A stretch of DNA of 64,000 bases, from positions 434,001-498,000 of the forward strand of contig OZ037870.1 in NCBI GenBank assembly GCA_964035575.1, given 5' to 3'. Source of the stretch: Rhynchopus sp. YZ270_cl-10. Its lineage: Eukaryota; Euglenozoa; Diplonemea; Diplonemida; Diplonemidae. Below the pieces are notes generated by a model. That model made no database searches. It was not told where the DNA came from and saw nothing but the letters and a program-made list of their open reading frames with translations. This document shows, in pieces, positions 8,481 through 20,805 of the stretch (position 1 is its first letter; each line of letters starts with the position of its first letter). Both the position numbers and the translations under genes were made by a program.

Positions 8481-10547
8481 TCACAGGTCCCACAGGAGCA
8501 GAGTGCCGTCGTGGCTCACTGTGGCGAGGCGTGTGCTGTCAGGTGAGAACGCGAGACGCGGGAGCCCTGCACGCGTGTGCCCATAGAGCTGGTGTGCCAC
8601 ACTCCCAGCCGCACGCCACACCGTCACGTCTCCCTCCCCGACAGAGGCAAGCAGTGCCCCGTTTGGCGAGTGGCGAGCGTCAAACACAGTCTTTGTCCGG
8701 GTCTCAAGCGCAAGGCGCTCCGTCACCGCACCCTCGCCCACAACCCCGCCGGCCCACTTGCTCACACGCACCGTCCCGTCATCCATCCCACGCAGCAGCT
8801 CGTCGCCAGACGCAGAAAACGACAGTGCAGTCACACGTGCAAAGTGCGACGGCAGCTCCGCCACCTTGGCACCGTTCCGCACACGCCACACTGTCACAAC
8901 CTCGTCCACCTCCGTGCCCCACGACGTGGCCAGCAGCGCCCCATCTGCAGAGAACGCCACCTCGCGTGCGTGCTTGTGGATCACAATCTCCGGCTCCAGC
9001 GAGCCAGACATCACGTCAAACACACGTGTGCGCATGTCGCTCCCACCACCGCTCACAACAAGGAAGCGTGCGTCGGCCGTGAAGCGCACACGACGCACAG
9101 GCACACTCCCTGCTGCACTCATGTCCATCAGCATCACCTCGAGCTCGCCCGTCACAGCGTCGCACACAACAACACGCCCACCGGCACCACCCACAGCAAC
9201 GCGTGCTCCGTCACTCGAGAACGTCACGTCGTACGACGCAAAGTCCGCACACGCCAGCTTCGCCACCTGCACCCCAGTCGTGCTGTCGTACACACGCACC
9301 CCGTCATCGCTCCCTGTTGCAACACGGCTCCCGTCTGCAGAGAACCCAACAGCCAGGAGGCGGCCAGACTGCACCACACGCCATGCACACTGGTGTGATG
9401 CCGTCGCCTCACACGCAAGCGGTGCCGTGTCTGGGGCAGTGCACTGTGTGGGTGCAGGTGTGTCTGGGATTGGCGTAGATGCAGGTGGTGCGCTCGTGGG
9501 CAGCACACACCCTGAGTAGTTGGAGCCGGGCTGCCAGGCACCCATCCCGTCGCAGGCAATGTGCCCGACACCGACCAGACCCGACGGCGCCAGGCAGACA
9601 AACTCGCACTCTGCGCCAGCAGGCGTGAAGCGTGTGCACGGCAGCGACACACCGACAATAAGGTTCGAGATGGCTGCGTTGTTCCCAGTGTCCGGCAGGG
9701 CACAGGTCTGCGACACACAGGAAAACGACGTGGACCAGTCAGCAAGGGAGCTGTTGTTTGGGTTCTCCTCACACACAAGGTCTCCCACAGGCATGAAGCC
9801 TGGCTGGCACTGTACATTGCACTGCATCCCCACAGCGATGTCGTACACTGCCCCGTTGCACTGCTGAAGCGACCCCGGCACGATGTTCGCAGGCACGTTG
9901 GGCTGTGTTGTGCACATTGCGCTCCCCGCAGCGACACTCAGCGGCAGGAAGAAGTGGCGGTTGTCGTCCATCGAGCACGGGTCGGGCAGGTCCACCCCGA
10001 GACCAGGGTCCAGCACGTCTCCCGTGTTTGTGGTCCACACCTCGTACGAGCCTGACACGGCCTTCTCCACAACCACGGGGAACCACGTCGCAATGTTCGC
10101 CACGCTGCGTCCCTGGGTGAGGCACAAGTGCGGTTCATCGGAACCGGTGCGCCCGACTGCGTAGAGCTCGACGCTGCCTGCATCATAGCATGTGAGGGTG
10201 CTGTCTGCGGGGTAGGCGTGCAGGGTCTGCCCCTGCGAGCCTGTCACTGTCTCGCTCATGCAGTTGTCCTCAATGGTCTCTGCCAGGTCAGACACCGTCA
10301 TCCCAGCTGACGATGGCTCGGACGCAACAACACACTTGTTCGCAAACGACGCAGTCGTGACCACTCCCGTCGGTGCCTTGATGTGGCCGCTACCCAGGAC
10401 TGCGCTGGACCCATGGTCGTACGTCCCAAACCAGAACGTAACAGTTCCCGGCTGTGAAGCAGCTGTGGATGAACACACCGCGACCTTGTGTGCAGTGCAT
10501 GACGCAAACAGTGCTGCTGTTGTGCACAGCAGGAGTTGCAACTTCAT
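8481..10547 (-). CDS. Secreted CCP-like / WD40 beta-propeller protein
   Basis: Single exon, 688 residues. Residues 1-19 are a clear signal peptide (hydrophobic LLLCTTAALFA, then ASCTA). A cysteine-paired N-terminal region follows. At about 215-350 there are two CCP/sushi-like modules, with cysteine spacing and CNVQCQPGFMPVGDLVC-type strands. A Thr/Pro linker (about 350-372) leads to a C-terminal WD40 propeller at about 390-688, with repeated units such as AVGFSADGSRVATGSDDGVRVYD and a final LAFSPDSTRLATVSHDGTLLLWDL. No membrane segment is seen after the signal, so the protein should be secreted or luminal. WD40 domains are normally intracellular, so an exported one with sushi modules is unusual. 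The ligand is unknown. Local GC content is higher than in the flanking spacers. Confidence 0.8.
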   Translation of the reverse strand: MKLQLLLCTTAALFASCTAHKVAVCSSTAASQPGTVTFWFGTYDHGSSAVLGSGHIKAPTGVVTTASFANKCVVASEPSSAGMTVSDLAETIEDNCMSETVTGSQGQTLHAYPADSTLTCYDAGSVELYAVGRTGSDEPHLCLTQGRSVANIATWFPVVVEKAVSGSYEVWTTNTGDVLDPGLGVDLPDPCSMDDNRHFFLPLSVAAGSAMCTTQPNVPANIVPGSLQQCNGAVYDIAVGMQCNVQCQPGFMPVGDLVCEENPNNSSLADWSTSFSCVSQTCALPDTGNNAAISNLIVGVSLPCTRFTPAGAECEFVCLAPSGLVGVGHIACDGMGAWQPGSNYSGCVLPTSAPPASTPIPDTPAPTQCTAPDTAPLACEATASHQCAWRVVQSGRLLAVGFSADGSRVATGSDDGVRVYDSTTGVQVAKLACADFASYDVTFSSDGARVAVGGAGGRVVVCDAVTGELEVMLMDMSAAGSVPVRRVRFTADARFLVVSGGGSDMRTRVFDVMSGSLEPEIVIHKHAREVAFSADGALLATSWGTEVDEVVTVWRVRNGAKVAELPSHFARVTALSFSASGDELLRGMDDGTVRVSKWAGGVVGEGAVTERLALETRTKTVFDARHSPNGALLASVGEGDVTVWRAAGSVAHQLYGHTRAGLPRLAFSPDSTRLATVSHDGTLLLWDL

Positions 10548-11811
10548 TTTTTTGTTTTTACAGGTGAAGAAACTAAGAACTCTGTGGGTGGTGAGATTTG
10601 GATGTGGTGAGATGGTGAGCTAGTGGGGTCGCAGCAGTGGGATGTACACGAGGAACAATGTGGATCCCTTTGTTATTGAGTCTACTCATCTGCAGAGGGT
10701 CTGAGGGTCGAGGCAAGGTGCCTTGTTTGTGATTCAGATAAAAGCGGGTCAACGCTGTTTGCATCTTCACACAGCTGAGCTGTCGGATATATGCTTGTTT
10801 GATGTGTAGTCATCATGAACCGCACAGAACACGGTGCTCCTCAAGGAAATGTACTCAGGCTCCAGATGGAGGAAAAGTTGTCATCAGCGGACAGTTACGA
10901 GGTGCCCGACTAGGTTGGTTAATTAAACTATATTGCATCACTGTGATGTGGCTGTTTTCAGGTGAAAAAAAAGTGTTCTCAGAATCTCTCCCACACAACC
11001 CCGCCGCTGTGAGTCACGGAAGATGTCATCAAGCGGTTGAAACGGCGGTGGTCAAGAACAGAGGTGTGCCGATGCACTGCTGACAAAACAACACATGTCA
11101 GAGCTCTAAAGTAATATCGTGAGCCGAAGCTTCATTTCCATTGTGTGTGTTGAAAAAAATAAACTATCATCATCCGAAGGGAAAAGAGAGGACTGAGGCT
11201 GCAGGTGTCTTCTGTTGTGAGTTGTGTGAGTGGCTCAGACGGCGAACGTATGTGTCTCCATGATTCCCGTGATTAGCGGGCGTCAAGATGTCCTGCAGTC
11301 TGCAGTGTTGCGGGACGTCGTTCGTCAAAGTGTCGATCATGCGCCAAAAACTCACAACAACAAAATCACTCTCAGAAAATAGGCAAGGGAAAGGGCTGAA
11401 TAGTGGTCATCATTATGGGGAAAAAATCTTCTTTTGTTTAATTATATTACATGGGTGTACAACGTACTGGTAAAAAAAATATCAAAAAAAGTGTCAAGTT
11501 ACTTGAAGTACTGGGTTTTTTTTCGACTTTAGTACTTTGTCCATCCATGATTTTCAGGGTCCTCGTTTTCCTCCACCTGCTTCACACGCACATTGCGCCC
11601 AACGTGTAAGTACGTGTAATTTTAAAAAAGGATGTTGGTCATGCAATATGCAGGCACAAAGTGAAAGACACGAATGCACAAAGATCTGACTTTGCTCCTC
11701 ATTTTTTTTTTCTCCTTTTGTTGCATCGACAAATTACCTACTAGATTCTGCACTCAAAACATCACTCTCTCTTTTTTGAAAGGCTAGGATACCCACCCCA
11801 CATTTTTTTCT
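10548..11811. other. Spacer without a gene
   Basis: No supported coding frame. It contains the second copy of the 168-bp direct repeat (11228-11395) and a family B fragment near 11720-11757, and ends at the left target duplication of the Mutator-like element. Confidence 0.5.
11228..11395. repeat. 168-bp direct repeat, copy 2
   Basis: Same orientation as 6567-6734 and 98% identical, 4.7 kb away on the far side of the secreted WD40 gene. Confidence 0.85.
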
Positions 11812-11820
11812 TTCCTTTTT

Positions 11821-13260
11821 GGGATAAGGACAGTCTGGCCCACTACGTTTGACTTTTGGACAGTATGGGCCCAACATGTTTCGATAAAGACAGTTCAGCC
11901 CCAAACGTTTGCAAAAAAGACAGTTCAGACCCAAAACGTTTACAAAAAAGACAGTTCCGACCCAAAACGTTTGTAAAAAAGACAGTTCAGACCCAAAACG
12001 TTTGCAAAAAAGACAGTTCAGACCCAGGCAGCTGCACCCACCTGAGCCCAAAAATGCCACCCCTGAGTGGGTCTTGGGCACGGCTATCACCGTGCGCTGG
12101 TCAGAGGTCTGACCAGGTACACCTGGTCAGATCTGACCAGATACCTATCTGACCAGGTATTTGGTCACATTTACCGGTACGTACCCAGGCGACCAGGCGA
12201 CCAGGTACACTGGTGTACAAGGAAAAAAGTCGTGAAAGAGCAACCACAGCTCCACAAGACAAACACAAAAGTGTCCAGTCGCGTGGGGCATTCATGCACT
12301 GAGGAGATAATGATCCAACAATTTACAAGAAAGATTACTTAACCTACTGCTGGAAGTTGCCAGGTCGTAGTAACACACAAAGTGTGCCTCCGTTCGGGAA
12401 TACCGGATATTCTAGAGACCAAAAGGCCTCTTCCGCTAGTCAAGGTATAACCGAATGAACGGCCCAAGACCCCCGTGGAGAAGTTAAATGTTGTAATGCT
12501 ATCAAGTACAAACTGCGACCACTGTCTTACCCTCCTCAATGCATGGTGGAAGATGTTTTTGACAACAAATATCCTGTACCCAGGTACCCATTTTCCCAGA
12601 CCCACGCAGTACTACGTCGCAGTACTACGCAAAATTTACCACCAGACCCTGTCTTCGTGCACCTGAAGTACAACGCCGCAGACAGGCCAAACATGCGTTG
12701 GACTCAGAGGAATGCGTGCTGTGCAGTGTATCAAACATGAGAACCAACTCCCAGCAACAAGGGGCGCCTTTTGGCGGGCGTTGCTGAGGGTGTTTGGGGT
12801 GCAAAGTTTTCCACAATTTTGATGCTGGATAGATGTTATAACAAAGAGAATTCAGAACAAAACAACACCCTGCCCCATACACACTAAATTGTCATACTTC
12901 AAGAGCATGCCTGGGCCAAAATTGTTGTGATCCAAATGAGTAAGGCCACCAACAAAGTCTTTTGGACTTTTTTGTTGCGTCGACTCTGGCAATTGGGGTA
13001 CGTGTACGTGTGTACCTGCGTATCTGGGTGCCTGGGCACCAGTGCCAGATTCAGCGGGGGGTACCCCCGCGAACACCCCTCCCACCAGAAACCCGCAAAC
13101 ACTCCCTACCGCTGCCTGGGTCTGAACTGTCTTTTTTACAAACGTTTTGGGTCTGAACTGTCTTTTTTGCAAATGTTTGGGGCTGAACTGTCTTTATCGA
13201 AACATGTTGGGCCCATACTGTCCAAAAGTCAAACGTAGTGGGCCAGACTGTCCTTATCCC
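11821..13260. mobile_element. Non-autonomous Mutator-like element with long TIRs and 9-bp target duplication
   Basis: The 1440-bp element begins GGGATAAGGACAG and ends with its complement. The inverted ends run about 215 bp on the left (11821-12034) and about 145 bp on the right (13115-13260). They consist of a unique tip followed by a tandem of about 33-38 bp units (AGACAGTTCAGACCC...AAACGTTTG); the left end has more units. TTCCTTTTT at 11812-11820 and 13261-13269 flanks it exactly as a 9-bp target duplication, the length typical of Mutator elements. The interior holds CTGGTCAGA-type palindromes and a segment (12590-12822) shared with the element at 34692-35372. No transposase is visible. 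The right end lies 52 bases from the phosphatase stop codon. Confidence 0.85.
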
Positions 13261-13312
13261 TTCCTTTTTTTACCGAATCATTCCCCCCGACTAAAAAAAA
13301 ACTCATTTTTTT

Positions 13313-14395
13313 TTATTGCAACAACCCTTCCTCATGGGCAAGCAGGATGAGCTGTTCTCTGAATGTTTTGTTGTGAAGGATGATTGGACGGAGGGCGTGC
13401 ACATGCCGCACCGCTTTGAGCAGCGGATACCTCAGCGACTGTACGAGGTACCCAATGCATATGGTGGCTGCACGGTTTACCCCTGCGTAGCAATGTATCA
13501 TTACACAGAGCCCCTCCTTCTCCGCCTGCTGCAGATACTCCGTGGCCTCCTTAAGGTGGTAGTGCAGAAGCGGGTAGTCGTCTTCGTCCTCTGCTTCAAA
13601 TTGGTGGTATCTTTGCCCTTTTTCTTTGCAATCTTCTGCGTTGTTTCCACAGACCGACGCTGCACAGTTCAAAATCGCTGACACACCACCCTCCACCGTC
13701 GACGCCTTCGCATTATTAAACGACCCCACCTGCAAATGCTCTGTAACCTGCGCCGCAGAACGCACCTTATCAGAGTCACTCCAATCACACACCAACACCT
13801 CCGCGAGCAGCCCCATCCACTTTGAGACAACCTCAGGGGAAGGCCCTTCTGCTCCTTCCCGACCCCGTTCTTTTTCTCCCGCCGCAATTATTTCTACAAT
13901 GTCGTCTAAACCAAGAGATTTGGCAAATTCTAGTGGAGAAGAATGCCGGTTTGATGCCAAAGCTGTGCAGGGCTTGCCCAGCTCAACCTTGAGATCGTGT
14001 ACTAGATAGGTGAGGAAAGTGAGCAGTTCTCCATATCGGTCCTTCTGTGCTCTGCAGGTATGAGCCTCGCGGATGGCGTGTGTCAGGACGGTGTGCATGT
14101 GGTCGTAGTATTTGCGCCGTTCGTTGCAAGAAGCGACCAAATCGGGTGACCCAGGTATGCAAGAGTCTACCCGCCTGCGGGTTAAGGAAAGGCCAAGAGA
14201 GTCGGCGTCAGTGAGTGTCTCGGGAACGATGCTCAGCCGTGCGTCCTGGGTGTATTCGTTAGAAAGCGTTTTGTTGCGTTTGATCAAGTTGTGTTTGACA
14301 GTCTCCAAGTTCCCAGACTCCTGCGCCCTCATCGCCCCCTCCGAGATCAAAACAATAAACTCATGAAGTAAATCAGCTTCGCTAGCTTCCTCCAT
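13313..14395 (-). CDS. Dual-specificity phosphatase
   Basis: Single exon, 360 residues. The C-terminal third is a DSP catalytic domain. It has an entry strand (EHLQVGSFNNA), VSAILNCA, an acidic general-acid loop (EDEDDYPLL) and the signature HCYAGVNRAAT with nucleophile C302 and R308. The final helices follow the usual DSP order. It should dephosphorylate Ser/Thr/Tyr phosphoproteins or another phosphomonoester. The 220-residue N-terminal part is mostly helical and matches no domain I recognise; a short stretch (NRHSSPLEFAKSLGLDDIVEII) resembles one ankyrin-like repeat. A TAATTTTCAG acceptor-like site precedes the start. Confidence 0.85.
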   Translation of the reverse strand: MEEASEADLLHEFIVLISEGAMRAQESGNLETVKHNLIKRNKTLSNEYTQDARLSIVPETLTDADSLGLSLTRRRVDSCIPGSPDLVASCNERRKYYDHMHTVLTHAIREAHTCRAQKDRYGELLTFLTYLVHDLKVELGKPCTALASNRHSSPLEFAKSLGLDDIVEIIAAGEKERGREGAEGPSPEVVSKWMGLLAEVLVCDWSDSDKVRSAAQVTEHLQVGSFNNAKASTVEGGVSAILNCAASVCGNNAEDCKEKGQRYHQFEAEDEDDYPLLHYHLKEATEYLQQAEKEGLCVMIHCYAGVNRAATICIGYLVQSLRYPLLKAVRHVHALRPIILHNKTFREQLILLAHEEGLLQ

Positions 14396-14739
14396 CGTGT
14401 ATTTTTTTTTTTTTTTGTGTATTTCTGAAAATTATTAGGAATGGGGAGGGTGGTGTGTGTGGTAAATGAATAATTCTGCAAACACCTTTCTGTGAACGCA
14501 AAGTGCTTTCTCTGCTTTGGCCATCAAAGCGAGGGGAGGGCGTTTTATTTGGTACATAAACGGTAAACTAACAATGAAGTTCAAATTCAACTGTTGTGTC
14601 AAAACAACAAGTAGATTTTTTTTTTCTCCTCAACGCAAGAACTGTTCTCGAGGACTCCCTCCCCCCCACATAGCGCAAAGCAGTGTGGGAACAACGCGGA
14701 GTGGGGAAAAATTCTGTACCTACAACAAAATTAAGGCCA

Positions 14740-15110
14740 CAAGGAAGCAGAAGCCCAGCTGCGAGATGTTTACATCCTACTTCTCCTTGAAGGATGCTGG
14801 AATGGCGCCTGCCAGCATGTGGACATCGTATTCTAAGAGCCGCAGCAATCACAGTCGGTGCCACTTGAGGATCAGCTGCGGCAGTCAGGCTTGGTAGAGC
14901 GGAATGCGATGTGCTGAAGGAGACGACGCAGCAGTGCCAAGTCGCAGAACTCGCTGATGGCAGAGGAGACCAAGAGCCTCACTGAACGGCATCCTCCGCC
15001 ACCCGATACTCAAGTAACCTCCAGGATTGGCCGCAACTGATCATCGCTCCTCAAACGGTACGCAGCAGGAAGCACAACGAAGACATCCATCTTCAGTTCA
15101 GGTGAAGAAA
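14740..15110 (+). pseudogene. Decayed coding fragment, possibly Crypton-like tyrosine recombinase
   Basis: This stretch is more GC-rich than its surroundings. Plus-strand translation gives CEMFTSYFSLKDAGMAPASM followed by a WTSYSK motif. That resembles the N-terminal core-binding helix of Crypton-type tyrosine-recombinase proteins (YF...PSTLW..YS). The frame breaks soon afterwards. The resemblance is short and could be chance. Confidence 0.2.
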
Positions 15111-17686
15111 AAAATGAGCAGGTTCGTCTCTCAGGAGACCTATGACACCACCTTGTCCAGTTTTTCTCGGTTGAATCGCGTGGGAAAATTGATGCAATTC
15201 AATTGTGGACAATAGTACAAACAAAAGGAGGGTTGCGGAATGCAATTTTTTTTTCGGTTTTGCAGAAAGTGGAAGGGAAGGGAAGGGAAGGTACAAAAAA
15301 AAAAAAAAACAGTAAAATATTTTTGTTTACATGCACCAAACAAAATTGGGGGGAGGGTGGGGATGAGAATGAATAACGTGGTTTGTCTTGGCCACTTTGA
15401 TGTGGCAACGTTCGGCAAAGGTGACGCCAAATGGTGACTACTGTTCAGGGCTTCTCGTAAATAATACTTTTTGACCCAAAAGGTTTTACCCAAGGACTTT
15501 TTTTTTTCCTTGGGGGAAGATTGGAATGGAAAAAGAATGTTGTGCATTCATAAATTCGTTTTGCTTATGTTTACCAGCCTTCTTTGAAGAAACACTAGGT
15601 CGGTGATCTTGAGAAGAGTTATACAGTGTACTTCGAATTGTAACTAATTCGACATCCTTCAGGTGGCGTGTGGACACCGTTTAAGAAAGAAGAATCTCTT
15701 CAGCAAAGTCTACGTGTTGAATCAAATAAACAAAAACAAAAATATGAATAAAATATGTTAAAAAAAATTGGTAAGAGCCTAAAGCCTCTCATGTTTGGTC
15801 ACCTTAGAGGAAACGTGAAGATAAACGTGTCTTGTGTTCATAACGTACACACTGTGAATAGTGAGAAGTGGCAGGCTGGTGGTTTTGATAATAAAACAGA
15901 AACAAAAAAAAAAAAAAACCAACACACACGCCTGAACAACTCTAGGATTTGTGATGAAGGGGAGGGGGGGGGGAGAAAAATTTCGCTGATGGGAGAGGGG
16001 AAAACTCACGCTCATTTCTTACTGTGTGGAAGAATGATGGCATTTTTTTATATTTTTGTTGCTGCTGTATCGGGGTCGAAACACAGCTTTGGGGTTGCCT
16101 TGGAAGTACTGGAATTCATATCAATCTCAGTTTGCTATCATTAGATACTCAAGGGACGGCGTTATCTCAAAAAACGTTGAACTCAATGTAAGTTGAGCGA
16201 ACACACCGTCCTCAAGGTGCTACTCTACTTTGTTTTATTTTTCTTTTTTTCTTTTTTTTCCTACTAAATACGAACACAAGACGCTAGCAGAGGGACAGCT
16301 ACGCCCTAAGTGGCACTACCCCTTGCTACGCGTGTTATTGTACGTTACAGTAAGGTTTTACGCTAATTTACGATGACACTCGGCAGATTGAGGGTTCTTT
16401 TCCACTAGAAAAGTCGAAATAACAATTGTATTGTTTGGTTTCTTGCACTGTCTGTCATCAAAATTGGGGGGGTGGTAGGGAGGAAACTTGAGTAATAAGG
16501 TGAAGTGAGAAGCACAATGAAATCTAAAACGCCAGGGGGGGATCGAGGATAATAAATGCGACTTGAAATACAAAGCCCCTCTCGAGACAATATACCAAAA
16601 ACAACATAAAACAAAGGGAACATTCTGCCGTGGGATCGAGATAAAATAGGGAATGTGCATATATTGTTTTTTGGTCCTCATTTGAGGCAGACGGATAGAA
16701 GAATGTAGATAGAATTTTCTGAGGAAAATGACACACATGAAATAATAAACCACAATTTTTTTCGTTATCTTTTCAGGATTGGTTTAATTCTGATAAATGA
16801 TGGGCGTCTGGATGTGGGGTGCTTTAATTTGTAAAGAAAAATAGGGAAAAAAACTCGGCAATGCCGAAAGACGCTTCGAATGGAATACCACCTTTTTTGT
16901 GCGGAAATGCCCACTTTGGTGAAGAGAATACCGAGAAAACCCGAGTCACTCTCTAAATTCATTAGGGTTCTGCCTCCGGAATAAGGACATTTAGTATTCA
17001 TCTAGGCAAAAAAAAAAAAAAAAAATCGTAAAATAAAACAAAAAGGAAAATGTAGTGGGACGACGTGCATACACCTTAGATACATACACGTTGCAATAAA
17101 AGAAGACAGTATCAGTTGACGGAGTACAAGCGCCTCACCGGAACGATGAAATGCATGCACAAAAAGATGAGATGGGAAGGACCGAAATAGCCCTACAACA
17201 TATTTTTTTGCTGTTATAATGACATTCGTAATATATTAAAAAAAGCTGTCGGAGTAGACCTTCCGTGAGCAATATCTATACACGAATAAGTTCTTTTCAA
17301 ATAAAACAATAAAAATCATGTACAACAATACAACAGAAAAAGGGAAACAAAACCCTCAAAATCCTTTTAAAAAACTGATCTTTTCTTTGCACCTCTCTGT
17401 TAGAATTGTTGTACTCTGAAACAAAAAAAAATTGACACAAAAAAAAATATACCAGATTTCCTGTCATGGCGTAACTGCATAAAATAATCTGGCAAAAAAA
17501 AGAAAATATTTTCATCATAGAAAATAGAAAACTTAACACTCATCACACGAAAAAAAAATAGTTGTGGTGAAACGCACACACCTCGACCTGTTTAGTCGAG
17601 GTGTAGCTCTGCAGCGCGGTTCGTCCGCAGAACCGCAAAGTGTGTTCAAAGTGGTTTGTTTCTATTTCCTCCTTCATGAGGCGACA

Positions 17687-17708
17687 GGGGGGGGGGGGGG
17701 GGGGGGGG
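17687..17708. repeat. 22-base G run
   Basis: An uninterrupted homopolymer G run, rare in a spacer otherwise rich in A and T runs. Its exact length may be an assembly estimate. Confidence 0.9.
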
Positions 17709-20520
17709 AAAGCAGATCGGAACGGTCGTCAAGTACCAAAGTATTTTACGATTGCTGTGCACCAAACCGGAACCAAAAAAACCAAAACTCCCCTCGAGTT
17801 ATGTAATTTTGATTCGTGGCGCAGTCACGATCCTTTAAAAAAAAAAAATAGATTGATTGAACAAAAAAAGTAGGTGTTCGAAGGACAAGCAGTTCTGAGT
17901 GGTATTCAAGGAAACAAATAAATTATGATTTTTGTTGGAAAATGTAGGCAGTTATGAGGAGGGGGATGGGTGAGTGGTGCTGTAGCCTTGTCTTGCGCCA
18001 TGAATAGCAAACATAAAACTATTCGTTTTTTCTCACAAGCAACACAAACAGCTAAAGAAACACACAATGAAGAGACACATAAGATTTAGAATTTTTTGAA
18101 ATTAATGCATTTACACACTTTAAAAAAAAGACCGCAAAAATAGGGAAAATGGGGAAAGACAGAAAGGGAAAACTTGAGAAATAAAAATCTTTTTTAAAAG
18201 GTAATCCTTTTTTCTTTCATGCAAAAATTGGAGTATTGCTGTCAGTACAGCTCACCGCGTTCAAAGAAGATAAAGGTTCGTTCTACCAAACAAGGCTAAT
18301 AAGAACGAACCGGATTTTTTTTCTCGTTTTGTTTTGTTTTCGTTTTTTTGTCACATTTGTCATGTACCGTCAGTCGCCTTCCGTTTCCAATAACCAAGAA
18401 TTTGACAATTATTTCATATACTTTCTATGAATAGAAGGTATATGATGGTATAATAGGGTGCTATATGTAGGTACTTGATAATTTAAAAAAGAGCGTCTTA
18501 GGTGGGTGGTACTTCCCCAATGTTAGCCAACAGAAGTTACGGTAGAAGGGCAGTTGCCACCCGATGCCCCAGGTCCAAACAAAGCAAACCTACAACAAAA
18601 ACTAAACACACAAAAAACGTTACATCGCCCTTAACTCAAAAAAGTAGCTTTCATTTGTTGATGATAACCTGTCCAAGGATGATGGTTCTGTACAACAAAG
18701 TCGCCCAAAGGCGAATGAATTTCAAAAGGCATAGATTTTTAAAAAAAGTTATTGAATACTTCTCTGTCAGACAAATGACATTCGTACAATCTCTGCGGAA
18801 CACTCGCATCAAACGTCTTTAACATAAAAAGAGGCGTTGCCACTATTTTTCTTGAGACAAAAAAATGATATGCGTTGTTCCTAGAAATATTACCAACATT
18901 TGCCTTCCCATTTTTTGTGTAGCATCAATAATCAACCCACAGAGATTTCTGTTCAGGGTTTGTATTGTCCCAACAATCCCTTTCCCTCACTGGGGAGAGG
19001 GATCGGTAGTCAATACCGTCGGCTTTTTTGTTTGTTGTTTATTTATGTTTTTTTTTTTTGTTGTGTCGACAATCACCTAAGTACCCATTTTGATGAATAA
19101 CTAGGGTCTGTACTCAATATTGGTCTTAGCTTTTTTTTTGCTACGGAAGGTCGACATAGTTCGTCACCATGAAGTTTTAAAATAAACTAAAAATTGTCGC
19201 ATCCACACAGCCTCGAGGTTCTGTACTCAAAAAATAGAGCATTTTATTTCCCTTTCTTTTTCTTTTTCTTTTTCTTTTTGAGTGCGAGGTAGAGTTAGAA
19301 AAGATGTACAACATTTTATTTTCTTTGCTTGAAGCTCAAAGATGAGAGCAGCCGTTTGTCTCATCCACGCAATACACACATCCATCGGAAGAGACATTTA
19401 AAAAAAAAAAAACGTGAAGTCAAAGTGATGAACCCTATCTTCTGCTCCAAGCGGTGCGATGTATTGAAGTATCTAGAGAAGTATGCTCTGAAAAAAGTTG
19501 CTTTTATTTTTTGTCGATTTTTTTTTTCTAATTTTTTTTTTTTTATTTCATTGACGGCAGAATGGCCGTATCGGGGCTAATTTCTTCTTCAAAATCAGAA
19601 ACTCAACCCGACGTATTCGGCTCAACCTTTACCATCTATGCAATTTCATAACGATAAAAAAAAGGGGATTATTTTTTCTGGGACTTAAAAAAAAAACTCG
19701 GATAATTATAAACGAACATTTTTTGGCGACACACAAATAAGGGGTCGATGGTAGTGTTTCCTGTCACAAAACTTGCACAAAAAGGGGGGAAACGCGGGGG
19801 AAAAAACTTGAAAATGCTGTGCACCACAAAGGGTACTTAACATCCTCCAACAAAAAATTGCAACCAATAATGGCCTAAATGATCGGCAAAACAGTGGACA
19901 TGAATGGGGAAGAAGATGTGTTGGTTAAAAAAGAACATGAGAAAGAATACAGGAAAGTAAAGATGAAAGGGGCGAAAAGAAAAACACGATTTGCACCAAA
20001 ACAAAAAAAAAAAAAATGTGCGTTATATCCTCCCGGGATTGCGTGCTAAGAGGCTAGGACTTTTTTTTTTCTTCTTGTTTCAAAGTCATTCAAAACAAAA
20101 CCAAAAAAAAATATCTAGTACCACTTAAGACCTGCAATGTCCCAAAAAAAAAGCTGTAATCTAAGACACAGCAAAGAGAGAATTATACGTTCACAACGAA
20201 TTGGTGCAACAAAAAAAGGGGGGGAACAAAAAGTAAAGAAAAAACGCACACAATAAAATAGGAGACAAGCGTTACTGCAAATACTGCTGGAGTGTGATCC
20301 AAAGGGGGCTCTTTGCCACGTCTTTACAAAAAAAGAAAATTCACTTAAAAAACAGCAACAAAAATGTCTCCCAAAACTAACAAAATCGAAAAAAAGGATC
20401 GGGTCAGTGCTGTCGCTGAGTTTTGAAAAAAAATTTAATAGGTAGGGCACTGGTAGGGCAGGCCAAAAAAAAACCCGAAAAAAAAGGTCCCGAGCTTTCC
20501 CCCCGTAAAAGCGGTCGCTG

Positions 20521-20537
20521 CGCGCGCTTCGCGCGCG
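20521..20537. repeat. GC hairpin with TTC loop
   Basis: A perfect stem of CGCGCGC against GCGCGCG with the loop TTC. The next GC hairpin (21275-21299) has the same loop. Confidence 0.85.
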
Positions 20538-20805
20538 CGACTCCCTGCCAGTGCAAGAAGGTGAGGCTCTTTCTCCCCTTTGATGCACAAAATCGTGAAA
20601 GGCGGGTGGGGAGGGTGAACCACAAGCCGTAGTGGGTCGTATCAGTAACCTCAGTAGATCTATAAAAGAACCACGGCAACCAAAGGTTCCAGGCGAAGCC
20701 ACGGTATTTCTAAAAAATGTTGCCATAAAGTAGCACTGTCGTTCGTAATTAACGTCAGTTTCCGTAAAGTTTACTTCCGTATTTTTCTAAAATACGAAAG
20801 TTTCT

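Noticed and set aside
20115-20726. 203-codon minus-strand frame in the gene desert
   Set aside because: Composition follows A/T runs and a GC hairpin, it overlaps repeat D-related sequence, and no domain is visible.
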